Positions 34,857 through 45,500 of a DNA stretch of 64,000 nucleotides are shown here, in pieces (the stretch's first letter is position 1; each line of letters opens with the position of its first letter). The position numbers were made by a program, and so were the translations under genes. The notes beneath the pieces were generated by a model that was not told the origin of the DNA, ran no database searches, and saw nothing but the letters and a program-made list of their open reading frames with translations. Source of the stretch: Metallyticus violacea (lineage: Eukaryota; Arthropoda; Insecta; Mantodea; Metallyticidae); assembly GCA_030762175.1 (NCBI GenBank), contig CM060846.1, positions 179,243,041-179,307,040 of the forward strand, read 5' to 3'.

Positions 34857-35042
34857 TAATTTCATTATTCATAAAAATGGGATCATCCAATCATCTGAGG
34901 ACCGAATAGACGGCGGGGACTGTATTATCTCTCAGAGCAAGTCGGGGTACACAACAATCGGAACGGACGGGACAGTACAAATGTCGATGATAAAAACATC
35001 AGTGGCAATCTAGTCATTCAAATTGAAGAAACAATCGTGAGT
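34857..35042 (+). CDS. Candidate internal coding exon, 61 codons
   Basis: The acceptor is one of two AGs, at 34849-34850 or 34855-34856, after CACCTTTTAGTTTTAG. The donor GTGAGTTG|GTAAGT at 35042/35043 is near consensus. The single open frame encodes a polar, acidic chain with KNGIIQSSEDRIDGGDCIIS and NISGNLVIQIEETIVSW. Its base composition from 34890 to 35030 is clearly less AT-rich than the flanks, as expected for an exon. No ATG start is in this frame, so it would be internal. No domain recognised; repeat-derived coding sequence is the alternative. Confidence 0.35.
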
Positions 35043-35049
35043 TGGTAAG

Positions 35050-36119
35050 TAAGGCAACAAATTCTTAGACACCGTAATTGACGAGCACTAATTAATCAAT
35101 AGAAACACTCAAATCAATACTTATGTTTATAATCCCAGCGTTCTATTCCTGCTAGACTTAAAACGCTCATTGTACTAGCCGAAGTCTATGCATGAGTGTG
35201 AGGCGTGCTTGTGTTTGTATATGTCATTTAAAAACCTATTTGCTCATTCCAGGACTCAGTTTCGGTAGTCACATGAAAATATGGTATAACTTAATATATC
35301 ATTCAAGGGGCACAACTACGCAATAATGAACTAAAAATATTATCAGCTCTTGCTCTCTGTAGATACTGGTGCAATAGCATCGTTCAAAGGGAGAACATGC
35401 GCAGCAGTACATTTCTAAATTGAACCAAAGGCAAGCGGTAATTGATAAAAGTTCCCACAAAAAGTTGTAAGCGAAATATATTTTAAATACTTGTTTATCT
35501 CTTTGGACACTATTCAGATTTGCTACAAGTTGTTCACAATACCCTGACAACGTATACATGCATATTAGTTATGAAAAATTAAAAACGCTGGTATAGAAAA
35601 ATGCAACTAGTTAACAAGAAAAACCATAAAAATGAAAAACAGAAAGATGTATCACTGGGCAAGTCATATTTTGGAATATGAGATAAACTTTTACAAAGGT
35701 GAATAAATGACAGTTTTTCAGGTGATAGGCAATATATCAGTTATCACACAGGGACTAACTGTAACATAAATTAATTAAGCTTCATGTAGCAAAATGATGT
35801 GAGTTTTGAGATGTCAGTACGTGCTCCGAAATAATTAGATACTTCTGAAGTATACTTTATTTTCAATTCTCATTACAGTTATTCAAGTTTTCTCAAAAAT
35901 TTAATTTTTTGTTCCAAGATTTACGATTGCGCAATAGTATCATCGAAAGCAAGCCTTTTGCTGCCTACTTTGCTGTTTTTAACGAGAGTGTAAATTTGAA
36001 TAAAGCATAATATAGGAAGGATTTAAAACTGTATTTATATTATATACCTCTTCGGAAGTGTACCAAGCACATTACTCAATACCTCCGGAGAGTTTTTTTT
36101 TTTTTTAAGATTTTACTTA
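35050..36119. other. No supported feature
   Basis: AT-rich; the 86-codon minus-strand ORF at 35299-35559 has Cys/Tyr-rich content without a recognised domain. A T-run stands at about 36095-36106, before SINE-C. Confidence 0.45.
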
Positions 36120-36440
36120 ACCAGTAATTCCAGCCTGCACTCAGAAGGCCCCGCTTCAAAACCCTTGGAACCGGCCATTCTGATTTTGAGTTTTTTCCTG
36201 TTTCCTCTTGTTTCTTAGGCGAATGCAGGATGGATATTTAAATTCTTCAAATTTCCTACTCTCCCATTTTACATAAGTTTATTCATTCCTTGGTTCCATT
36301 ACAGGGTCGAAAATGGCAGGCCGAGGCGTTCTGATGTGTGACGGTGACTGGCGCTTTGGAAAGTTCCTGCTTTTGCGCCCTTATAAGGGGTTCAAACTCC
36401 TTGGAGGGCGAATCCGCCGACTTCGGAATGTCACAGACAA
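36120..36440 (+). mobile_element. SINE-C copy 2
   Basis: Part of the head (ACTCAGAAGGCCCCGCTTCA) then the body: CCCTTGGAACCGGCCATTCT, TTTCTTAGGCGAATGCAGGA, TACTCTCCCATTTTACATA, CATTACAGGGTCGAAAATGG, GATGTGTGACGGTGACTGGC and AAGGGGTTCAAACTCCTTGG. Same blocks as the minus-strand copy only about 360 bp away. The ORFs here are by-products. Confidence 0.75.
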
Positions 36441-36799
36441 CGTGGATGAAGGGAGTCCAAGAAGAAATGGAGAATCGACTTTTAAAAGAAGAACAATGCG
36501 TTGACAGAGAGAAATGGTTTTCACCGGTTCATCCCATTTATAGTTAATTATATAATTATAAATGTGAAATATTTTGCATTTTGTCATTTTGTAATTGGCT
36601 GTCAGATATTAATACATTTTAAAACTGGTTATACAATAAATAAAACAAATATATTTTTAGTAATGGAGGAGAATGTTTTGGTACTTCAGCTTAGCTCAAG
36701 GGCTGACTATTTGTGCCCGCGCCCCCAGTGTGGGCGCCTCCGAGAGGTAGACATCGGGTGGCTAAGATCCATAGGGACCGAGGCATGGATGCAAATGGG

Positions 36800-37044
36800 T
36801 TCCTTAACATTGCCTGCATATAAAACACCCGGAAACCGACAGAGTTTGAACCCCTTAGAAGGAATGTAGAAGAAGGAACATTTCCAAATTGCAAGTCATC
36901 GTCACACCACATCAGTGCACCTCGCCCTGGCACTTTCGACCCTGTAACAGAACTAACGAAATGAATAAAAATATGTGAAATGGGAGAATGGAAAATTTGT
37001 GGAAATCGAAAATCCATGCACCATTTGCCTGAGCAAACAAGGGG

Positions 37045-37091
<47 letters not shown>

Positions 37092-37178
37092 GCCAAAATC
37101 AGGATAACCGGTTCCAAGGGATTAGAGCCAGGTGCTTCCTGAATGCGAGTTCCAAGCTCTATCGTCTGAATCAACTCG
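36800..37178 (-). mobile_element. SINE-C copy on the minus strand with an internal (TG)n array
   Basis: On the minus strand: head GCGAGTTGATTCAGACGATA, GAGCTTGGAACTCGCATTCA; then CCCTTGGAACCGGTTATCCT, a TG array at 37047-37090, GCTCAGGCAAATGG, CATTCTCCCATTTCACATA, CGTTAGTTCTGTTACAGGGT, CGAAAGTGCCAGG and GGGGTTCAAACTCTGTCGG. The TG array replaces the T-rich GAGTTTTTTCCTG of copy 2, so the microsatellite grew inside the SINE. Confidence 0.75.
37047..37090. repeat. (AC)n microsatellite inside SINE-C
   Basis: About 44 bp of AC repeat. Confidence 0.98.
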
Positions 37179-37987
37179 CTAGATTCATACAGGCAATAAT
37201 AATCAAGCTTTTGTATCTTCATACTTTTTCCCGCTACCGTGGCTTAAGCTTTAAGTGCTGCGTGCCACTTTCATTTTCAACTGGGACATATTACCTGGAT
37301 AGAATACGTTGTTCACTTTTCTAGTCGTGAGAAGAGCAAATGCAAGATCCAACAGTTCTTTGCGCCTGTTTGCACCTCAATTTACCATATCCATTGGTAT
37401 GGAACGTTAAAACCGATACGTAAAAGAAAATATTTACGCATTCCAGACCACGAAGGAAGGAAGGTTTCGGTCCACAGCAATATTACTCATCAGCGATAAT
37501 CATTTTAACGGGTAGTATTTTGTGGCGTTTTGTCAGTAAAATGGAGTTGGTCATTTTGTGTATTTCCTTTTATGCTGAATCACTGAGTTTCCAGATGCAG
37601 TAAAGAAGTTTTTCTTTTTTTCACGCATGTATGACGAGTGCGGTCTTCATCATTTCCTTGACAACCTCATTTTGGTTCAACAACAAGTGTAAGTCATTCT
37701 AAATATGTTTTATACCTTACACACAATACGATTGTATTTGAAGTTTTCTAAATCGAAGCGCTTGTGCTGTAGTATAAGAATGATTAAAAACAAATACAAT
37801 TATATATGGCTGTGTAATTATATAAGTTAAATACCAGTTGAAATAAATTAATAATAAATAAATAGTATAGAAGGATGGAGCGCCTGATATGTTGGTTCAT
37901 ATGATGTATTTGAGAAAGGAAACAGTAAATTATAATATATGGAATTCTCGAGGTAGTTAATGGCTCATAGTCATAATGATATATATC

Positions 37988-38004
37988 TGTGTGTGTGTGT
38001 GTGT
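37988..38004. repeat. Short (TG)n array
   Basis: About 17 bp of TG repeat. Confidence 0.9.
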
Positions 38005-38374
38005 TCAATTATATTCATTCGATTGCCTGCAAGGATTCTATCATGGGGTATACGTTTAGTACTTCGATTCCCCCAGGTTTCTCTAGAAAATACCACTTAA
38101 TATGTAACAGGAAAAAGACAATACATTGAAACATCATATGCACCAGAATATTTCATAGTATTGGGTACAAAAGCTCGAATCCTGCTTTATTAATCATTCA
38201 TGGTTAATCTACCTGAAACTCATAAGGATATTAACAGAAATGAATAGCACATCTCCTCAAGCAGAATACATGTCTCGATATGTTCAGGAGGTGACAAACC
38301 GCTATAGGGTACGGTTTTTAGATAATTGCCTATCCAGCGCTCAAGAGTTTTGATGTGCAGTCCTCAGGTTGGAG

Positions 38375-38832
38375 ATGGTCGGAAGTGTATACCCAGAACG
38401 ACATCAACGAGCATTACGAATGCTGGACATTTACAAACACGAAGTACAGCAACGAGTGCGCTACAATCCGCACCAACTGTCGCTCCAGACGTGGATATAC
38501 AAAGACCGTGCACCGTACCCTGAAAGAGATCGTTAACATCCACATTGAATTGTTCTCATGCAGGAACATGCACCAAGATGCTGCGGAATCTACATGAGCA
38601 TTCCAGTATGATTCGTTGTCTCCTGGTGTGACGAGAGTCTCTATTGCATCATCGACACAACACGTATTATTGCTGTGATGAAAATGCTTACTGGGCCCGA
38701 CAAATTGAGATGAATGGTCTCCGAAGTGTGTTTGGTGTACACTTCTCTGGCACTGGAGACAATCCACTGGCATCAGTTGGACGGTGCCCCCTCTTCCCGA
38801 ATCAGACATGTGGCCAAATTCATGTCTGTTCG
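38375..38832 (+). pseudogene. Tc1/mariner-superfamily transposase pseudogene
   Basis: Read across frames, the order of a mariner-like transposase is preserved. First, an N-terminal helix-turn-helix part with QQRVRYNPHQLSL and KTVHRTLKEIVNIHIELFSC (about 38440-38570), where family members have a 'T(V/I)HRIL...L.P' block. Next, HQDAAES. Then RHNTYYCCDENAYWARQIEM with NGLRSVFGVHF (about 38650-38735), matching the 'R..Hyw.deNPh' and 'SVNVWaGI' segments around the second catalytic Asp. Last, WHQLDGAPSS (about 38770-38800), matching 'FQHDGAPAH'. Stops and shifts make it inactive. A SINE-B (38846-39145) is inserted just after this point. Confidence 0.65.
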
Positions 38833-38845
38833 CATGGATGGATAG

Positions 38846-39145
38846 ATTTTTTTTTTTTGATTGATTTATTTAAGGACGCTCTTTAACATCTCAGGTCATC
38901 AGCGTTCCATTCAACTCAGGGCGTGAAACGGCCGACAAATTTTGCTCAGAGGCCTCTCTTTCAGGCTTGAGGTTCTTTTTCGTGCCGTAAATGTACGACA
39001 CGGGACCCACGGCTTTACTTCCCTTCCGAAGGAAGCCATACTTAGGATTTTTACGCCCGAAAAAATCCATCGGTCCTGGCCGGGTTCGAACACGCGTTTT
39101 GGGTATAGGAGGCAAGTATGGTAACCACTACACCACCAGGACCGA
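38846..39145 (-). mobile_element. Full-length young SINE-B with 13-bp target-site duplication
   Basis: Flanked by CATGGATGGATAG at 38833-38845 and 39146-39158. On the minus strand the 300-bp element runs TCGGTCCTGGTGGTGTAGTG (A box), CATACTTGCCTCC, B box GGTTCGAACCCGG, CCAGGACCGATGG, CCTAAGTATGGCTTCCTTCG, the conserved body, and GTCCTTAAATAAATCAATC plus an A run. The head can pair as a tRNA acceptor stem (GGTCCTGG with CCAGGACC). It differs from 59092-59390 at only a few positions. A pol III promoter of A and B boxes is intact. Confidence 0.95.
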
Positions 39146-39710
39146 CATGGATGGATAGGATTCAACAGATTCATACATTGGCGAATTTGAGCATTTACTT
39201 TTTTGTGAGTTACCTTCATAAGAATGATAAGAAAAAACGAGGTTACAAACACGCTAAGATCCAAATTATGTATTCGAGTAAACCTGTCGTTTCTTGACAA
39301 CTGAAATCTGGGGTTTGTGCACATGACAAGAAACTACGTCTTCAGCAGTGTCTATGTGCTCAAGGACGTCATTTCTAGCATCGACGATGATATTGTTATG
39401 ATACCACACATCTTGTAAGTTTTAGATCGTATAGTCTTTCTCAATCAGGATTCAATGTTTTTATTCGTCGACCATGTTAAATTGTTGTCATGGAAGTGTC
39501 ATTATGGCCAATACATTCAGAACATTTACAAAAAATAAACTGTGTCAATACTCTGTTCTCTGCATTTTAAAGTTATCATTTCAGCAATGTCCATTCGTTG
39601 TTCCGATTGAAACCAAACAAAAATGAACTTGATGAATTGGAGATAAGTAGTCTATTAAGGTATAATATATTCGGGGCTATAAGAAGAATCAATGACTTTA
39701 TAAAGCACTA

Positions 39711-39997
39711 GGTGTTTGGTTTATTTACGGACGCTCTTTAACATCTCAGGTCATCAGCGTCCCATTCTATTCAGGGCGTGAAACGGCTGACAAATTTTGC
39801 TCAGAGGCCTCTTTTGTCATACTTGAGGTTCTTTATCGTGCCGTAAACGTACGACACGGGACCCACAGCTGTACTTCCCTTCCGAAGGAAGCCATACTTA
39901 AGATTTTTACACCCGAAAAAAATCAATCGGTTTGGCCGGGATCGAACCCATGATCTTGGATTTAGGAGACAAGTATGGTTACCACTACACCATCAGG

Positions 39998-40040
<43 letters not shown>
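39711..40040 (-). mobile_element. SINE-B copy with 12-bp duplication and a microsatellite at its 5' end
   Basis: TATAAAGCACTA at 39699-39710 and 40041-40052 brackets the insert. On the minus strand the element starts with a TA array and a TG array (40000-40040), then GTGGGTCCTGATGGTGTAGT, B box GGTTCGATCCC and the standard body, ending AAATAAACCAAAC. The microsatellite lies between the duplication and the tRNA head, so it arose inside the inserted DNA. Confidence 0.9.

Positions 40041-40043
<3 letters not shown>
40000..40043. repeat. (CA)n(TA)n microsatellite at a SINE 5' end
   Basis: CA array to about 40032, then TA to 40043. Confidence 0.98.
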
Positions 40044-40044
<1 letters not shown>

Positions 40045-40052
40045 AAGCACTA

Positions 40053-40826
40053 ACCTATGCTAGACGCTACCAGAAAAATAGATAAAAAAAAACAAAAACA
40101 TGATTAATATAATAGACCCACTGCACATTTTTAACACAAAACTAGTAATATTCATGGTGCTGACGTCAGTGGAAACGCCTGCCAAACCAACGAATACCTT
40201 GTTCCTATAGGAGTTACCTAAACAACATGAACGGCTAAGTTCAGAAAATTAGTGCATAATTTGGTACCGTCTATTTGCATCCAGACAAATGCTAGAATAT
40301 ATCTAGATGCTCAAAAGAGACAAGTCGGTTTTGTTTTAAAAGTGAGTTGACACAAAATTTGGTGTTGTGATTTTCTTAAATATGATATTTCGATTATGAA
40401 CTTTGACATTTAGTGTTTAACCGGTTCTTTTAACGTTACTATCCTACTGAAATCCTTTCCTCTTTACTCTAATAACGCTTTTTTTTTTCAATTCTGTATA
40501 TAGAAGTCCGAGATTATGAGTAAGGCAAATGGTTTCAGATGTATGTTATAATGTGTGTAATGTAAACTTTGTACCCAAGGCAGTTTTCTTTCAACGCACA
40601 TATTTAAATTATAGCAATCAAAACATCTAAAAGTTGCATATTTTTTGCTAGAAAAAAATATGCTTTAAACTTTGTTTTATCTAAAATCGGTAAATAATGT
40701 TTACTTTATGAATCTTAGATTATCCAACATTTAAGGCATTACCTGAAGCATAGGAATTTAAAATAAAGTAAAACATATTCAGAAAGAAACAAGTAAACTA
40801 AATTTCTTCCTTTGTAACTTTTACAG
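40053..40826. other. No supported feature
   Basis: AT-rich, between a SINE-B insertion and the candidate exon. Confidence 0.45.
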
Positions 40827-40906
40827 CGCCTGCATTGCGTTCAAGTAAGAAGAGAAAAAATATATTTTTCGAGTGCTTTGATTCAATATTGGCAAATTGT
40901 TCATAC
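40827..40906 (+). CDS. Candidate internal coding exon, 26 codons
   Basis: The acceptor TTTCTTCCTTTGTAACTTTTACAG (pyrimidine-rich) ends at 40826 and a donor TCATAC|GTAAGC follows 40906. The frame opens with two bases of a split codon and encodes a basic-then-acidic chain PALRSSKKRKNIFFECFDSI, then LANCSY. Read through, the frame stays open to 41041, so it could instead be a longer terminal exon ending there. SSKKRK resembles a short basic nuclear-type motif, but that is weak. No family recognised. Confidence 0.28.
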
Positions 40907-41810
40907 GTAAGCTCTCAAAGAAAGTTTGCGACGAAATTCGCTAAAGGCAAAATCAATTCGTCTGATTTTATATTTATTCTTCTTTTCTCCGCCTCACCCC
41001 AGTTTACTTTTTCATGTGCTTGCATATTTCTGCACCAATAGCACTAGATGAAACCACAAGAGGTATTTCATTTTGATAGATAATTCAAAATAATGATTAA
41101 TAGTGAGGCAATTTGCAGACATAAAGAAATGTTAATAACTTTTCCTAATAAATCCCGTTTCTGCATGAGAATATCTCTACATTGAGTACCGAGATTGACA
41201 TATTAGGAGCTTGTTAAGTTTCTATGCATACGGTTATGGTGAGAAACTACAATAAAGACTTTTTTTTCCAAGTGCATAATTAGTACTTGTGAAGTCTACA
41301 TTGTTTGCCTCGTCATCCGTTATATGTTCTATAAAGTTACTCTTTCACAAAAAAGTATAGCTAACCTCAGTAGCCAAAATGGCAAGACAAGCAGCGAGAT
41401 GTGTTCACAAAGAAAAATTAAGAGCATTTATTGAAATCGTAATAAATAATGCCAGCAAACTTAGCGAATTTCCTGATTTTGAAATTGAAAATTAGTTCTT
41501 CTGTCCATGAATCTAGTTCTAAATGTAATTCAGAAATTGATAATGATAATAGTGATTTTCCGCTCCATGTCTTTCAAATTGTGCTCATATTGTGACGCAG
41601 AAGAAACAAAGGGATTAGAACTGAATAAAAATTTATAATAATCCCATTGTGTACCCACACAATGATTACAGTGGGGTCTGTAAAGAACTACTAAAAATAT
41701 GAATGAAGACCGCCTTCAGAAATTGATATTTTTTGGAACTCGTGGAACCACTGTTCGAAAAAAAAATTGTGGGAAACAAATGTTTATGCTGCAAAGCAAA
41801 TGCACAATTA

Positions 41811-41841
41811 AGAGAGAGCGAGGGAGAGAGAGAGAGAGAGA
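41811..41841. repeat. (GA)n microsatellite
   Basis: Slightly interrupted GA array. Confidence 0.95.
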
Positions 41842-41875
41842 CTGAAAGATGGTTTGATAAGCCAGTGAGATTATA

Positions 41876-42046
41876 GTATAATTATGTGAAAAATATTAAG
41901 CACAGTTACTTTTGCTTACAGAAATGCATAGGTTATAAAGGCAGAGTATTGCATTTTTATGTAATGCTTACATGTTTATTCTATTTAGACAGATATATAG
42001 ACATCATATGAGCAGTCACAAGTCAAATTGATCACGCTATAAATAC
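41876..42046 (+). repeat. Left inverted repeat flanking the piggyBac-like remnant
   Basis: About 170 bp, inverted match to 44269-44444: GAAAAATATTAAGCACAGTT, TGCTTACAGAAATGCATAGG, TTATAAAGGCAGAGTATTGC, TAATGCTTACATGTTTATTC and AAATTGATCACGCTATAAAT are shared with few differences. Confidence 0.9.
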
Positions 42047-42139
42047 AATAATTTTATCAAGTTATTCTGATGTTTCAAGTGCGAAAGCAACGAATTCGAT
42101 CACACTGGAATATGACGAGGTACATTGAGGCAACAATAT

Positions 42140-43195
42140 TTGGAGAAACAACGAGCAGAGTCGCATTTTCTGCAGTTCACCGACGACAGAAATGAAGACC
42201 GAAATGATAAGCGGAAAAGGATTAGGCCTATCTTTCAGCATTTTTCTGCAAAATTAACAGGGATGAAAGCCTAATGAAATTCAAAGGTCGCCTCTCATAC
42301 ATGCAAAGCAATAGATCCAATTATGCAAGATTTGGAATAATTTTTTACAAAATTTGAGAACATTCTAGATATTGCTTATACTTAAAATGTATGTAGGTGA
42401 TGATGTGACAGATCCTAGTTTTTCAGTAAGTGTAATTGTACTACACGTGTGTGACCCATTGTTAAACAGGAGACAAACATTGTATTTGGATAACTGGTAT
42501 TTGTCTCCAGACTTCTTTAGAGGATTGATGAATACAAAAACTAATGTACCGTGAGGGCAAATAGGAAGGAAATGCCGCAGGATATCTCTCATAATAAACT
42601 GAAACGTAGTGATTATGAATCATGGACTGCAAAGAATGTGTTGTGTGTGAAGTGCAAGGATAACAAGAACATTTTTTTTCCCATCGATAAAACACGAAAC
42701 TGCTGACATTAATGCAACACGCAAGCTCAGAAGAAGGAAAGGTCAAACACAAAGGAAGGAGATAAAGAAACCGAAGTATGCTTTTGAGTGCTAGAAGGGA
42801 TTGGGAGGTGCGGATTTGCAAGATCAAGGGACAGATTTGTTTGCTATAATGTGGCGCGTAGTTAAAAGTTAACAGAAAATATTTTTCTTTCTCCTAGACA
42901 TAAGCATATAGAACTGTTTCATTTTATTTCACAAGATGAGTTGTAAGAAAAAGACCAATTAAACGGATTTTGCAACAAACAAACATCTGTCATCAGCGGC
43001 TTCAAAGGTAACAATGCAACAGTTCAATGTTAAAGATGTCGGCCTATAACTGTGAATACCCCATTGAGATTGCAAGCTAAAATATGGGCCCACTTTCCTA
43101 TGCAAATTCCACCCTTAGACAAGAAAATAAACGAAAGAGAGAGAAAAAACTGCCCTGTTATATGTTACAGTATCGTAGGCTCACTTTCGGCAAGC
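42140..43195 (+). pseudogene. Frameshifted piggyBac-like transposase
   Basis: The family order is readable in shifting frames. FLQFTDDRNEDRNDKRKRIR (about 42160-42220) matches the segment before the core. DESLMKFKGRLSY at 42262 onward carries the first catalytic Asp (family form IDE..L.FKGR). ARFGIIFYK follows. YVGDDV is near 42390. LDNWYLSPDFF at about 42486 carries the second catalytic Asp. EIKKPKYAFEC near 42758 and GLGGADLQDQG at about 42796-42825 carry the third (D at 42820). WAHFPMQIPPLDKK near 43088 and a Cys-ending tail NCPVICYS near 43150 form the C-terminus. All three acidic residues survive, but stops and frameshifts make it inactive. A possible N-terminal remnant lies at 41379-41690, outside the left inverted repeat. 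Confidence 0.85.
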
Positions 43196-43210
43196 ATTAA
43201 TTTATTTTAT

Positions 43211-43411
43211 TGGGTGTAAAATCCTAAGTATGGCTTCCGTCGGAAGGGAATTAAACTAGTGGGTCCCGTGTCGTAGATTTACGGAACGAAAAAGGACCTC
43301 AAGCCTAAAACAAGAGGCCTCTGATCAGAATTTGTCCGCCGTTTCACCCCTGAATTGAATGGGACGTTGATGTCCTGAGATGTTTAAGAACGCCGTAAAT
43401 GAACCAAATTC
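43211..43411 (+). mobile_element. SINE-B copy, head missing, inside the piggyBac-like element
   Basis: TAAAATCCTAAGTATGGCTT, GGAAGGGAATTAAACTAGTG, GGTCCCGTGTCGTAGATTTA, ACCTCAAGCCTAAAACAAGA and GGGACGTTGATGTCCTGAGA are present; the end is CCGTAAATGAACCAAATTC. The 5' head is missing. Confidence 0.85.
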
Positions 43412-43719
43412 TTCTTCTAGATCTTCGTATGGGGAACTGTTTTGAGATCTAACATCCCAACAATTGTATTAGGCCATCAAAACTATCGAGTCAATACTTC
43501 CAGTATCGTGCATTCAAAATTTCAAGAACAAATTATATTGGTTGATTTTATATGCATTTTATTCTTTAAAACAAACTTGTGCAGCTATACAGTGATTTAA
43601 ATCAGATTTGTGAGGTAGTAATAATGGCATTAAAATACGGTACCAATGGGTTAATACCTACTCTGGCACTCTTGTCATTGAAGGTACATTAGTTTTTATA
43701 GCTTGCGATCATCGACAGG

Positions 43720-44010
43720 AGGGGCGGGAGGGCTCAGCCGTAACGCTTAGGACTCACATACGGGAGGTCCCGTGTTCAAATTCCTGATCATGGAGTTTTT
43801 TCGTGGTTTCTCGTGTGGTAGCTTAGTCGAATGCTGGGATGGATCTTTCCTTTCCATGCTTTTTCCGCTCTCCCATTTCATATTATTCCATTCCATTAGT
43901 TCTGTTGCAGGATCGAAAGTGCAAGGTGGGCTGATGACGCTTGGAAGGTTTCTACACCGAAATCTGGCGGCCTATTTGAGGCACCCGAATTCCTAGGGGG
44001 GCTCCACCGG
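43720..44010 (+). mobile_element. SINE-C copy 3, inside the piggyBac-like element
   Basis: The best SINE-C head in the window: GGGAGGGCTCAGCCGTAACG (A box), TAGGACTCACATACGGGAGG, B box GTGTTCAAATTCC. Body: AGCTTAGTCGAATGCTGGGA, GCTCTCCCATTTCATATTAT, ATTAGTTCTGTTGCAGGATC, GAAAGTGCAAGG and GAAATCTGGCGGCC. The 3' end is unclear. Confidence 0.75.
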
Positions 44011-44268
44011 AGTGGGATTGTTCTATCTAGAAACATACTACATGTCTTATCCAACTCCACGCTGTCACAACTCGTGGATCCCTTCCAGCAGAAATGGCCT
44101 GCCGTGAACAAGACGGAAGTACAGAAGTATCCAACAGTCCATTCCGTAGTTTGCCACCTGTTCCTACTCATCACATCTGTAACTTGAGCAATGTCAACAA
44201 GCATTTCTGTTCTATAATAGTGCGTTTCAGTTCTGTCTGGTAAACGTTAAAATGAACATAAGAATAGT

Positions 44269-44444
44269 GTATTTATAGCGTGATCAATTTAGCTTGTAAC
44301 TGCTCAGTTGGTGTCTATGGAGCTTTCTAAATGGAATAAACATGTAAGCATTACATAAAAAATGCAATACTCTACCTTTATAACCTATGCATTTCTGTAA
44401 GCAAAAGTAGCTGTGCTTAATATTTTTTACACAATTATGAGAAA
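44269..44444 (-). repeat. Right inverted repeat flanking the piggyBac-like remnant
   Basis: Partner of 41876-42046. A TTAA occurs about 20 bp outside (44463-44466), but the matched sequence does not reach it, so the exact transposon ends are unresolved. Confidence 0.9.
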
Positions 44445-45210
44445 ATTCCAAACTTTAAGAATTAATTACTGATAAAGTCTATAATGTTCACTGCTTTACA
44501 AAATAATTTTTTTAATTTACCTGGGGTGTTCTTTGTACCCGAAACTTCTCGATGAATTCAGCAATGATTCTAATTAACATGGGGCTGCTCAATCTTCATT
44601 AGGGAAATATTCCCTTTGCCTGATATAGCACGAATGAAATATGTGTTCAGACCTAAACACTTATATTGTAATAAAAATAATTGGAGAACTTAAAATATAC
44701 TTTGCCGTAGGACATAGAAGTTCATTTGAAAAAAAATTAAAAAAAGTTAGTAATTTGGTCTTCTGATATATTGCGTATAAATACTAGCATAACATCTTTG
44801 TTTGTAATATCAGTGGTTTCATTTATTTGCAACGAAAATAAGTTACATACTGAAATATTTGAAATGGTAGTTTATTTTATGTTACCCCATATATAACGTA
44901 TTTTTTCGGTTAAATGTATTATTTGAAAGAGACACTTTTGATAATTTTTCTAGATGCTGATACCTAAGTTCTCGTGCACAACTATACAAACAGCAAGAAA
45001 CGTTTCCTCTTCAAGGACATGAGCCATTCTCCCTCTGACAATGTTTTATGCAACGCTTAATACGCCAAGTTTGCAATCTCGGAGCACTTACAGCTTTCAA
45101 CTGCGCAAGTTTAATCTTGATTAACTCTATTGATTAAGGTTTGTGTTGCCAATGTTTTGTCTCCAACTGTTACCTGAGACTAACGGCTTTATAGATTCAT
45201 TAAACAAGAT
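44445..45210. other. No supported feature
   Basis: AT-rich; no repeat family or coding segment recognised. Confidence 0.45.
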
Positions 45211-45500
45211 ACCGCCATGGGCGGTCAAAGTCGTTAAGGCACGGACTCGTGAGCAGGAGATCTGGGGTTGGAATTCCAGCAGGATCGTCCTCCCTGATTG
45301 AGGTTCTTTCAAGGTTTTTTCTAGGGTTTCCTTAATCATCATAGAGGGCAAATGCCGGGAAGGTATCATAACTTAGGCCTGGAACGCTTTCTTCCTTTAA
45401 AAAAAATCCTTTCCCAATTTACCAATTCATTACATGTATCATCAGTGTGTCCACCACCTGTGGTGCCTCATTAGTTAAAACGGGCGTTAAACATCATTCA
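45211..45500 (+). mobile_element. SINE-A copy, full length, moderately diverged
   Basis: CCGCCATGGGCGGTCAAAGT (A-box region), CGGACTCGTGAGCAGGAGAT, GGTTGGAATTCCAGCAGGAT (decayed B box), GGCAAATGCCGGGAAGGTAT, CTTAGGCCTGGAACGCTTTC, CACCTGTGGTGCCTCATTAG, GGGCGTTAAACATCATTC. Confidence 0.88.

Noticed and set aside
38891..39324. Several ORFs up to 137 codons
   Set aside because: They translate SINE-B on either strand; near-identical ORFs recur at 59136-59413 for the same reason.
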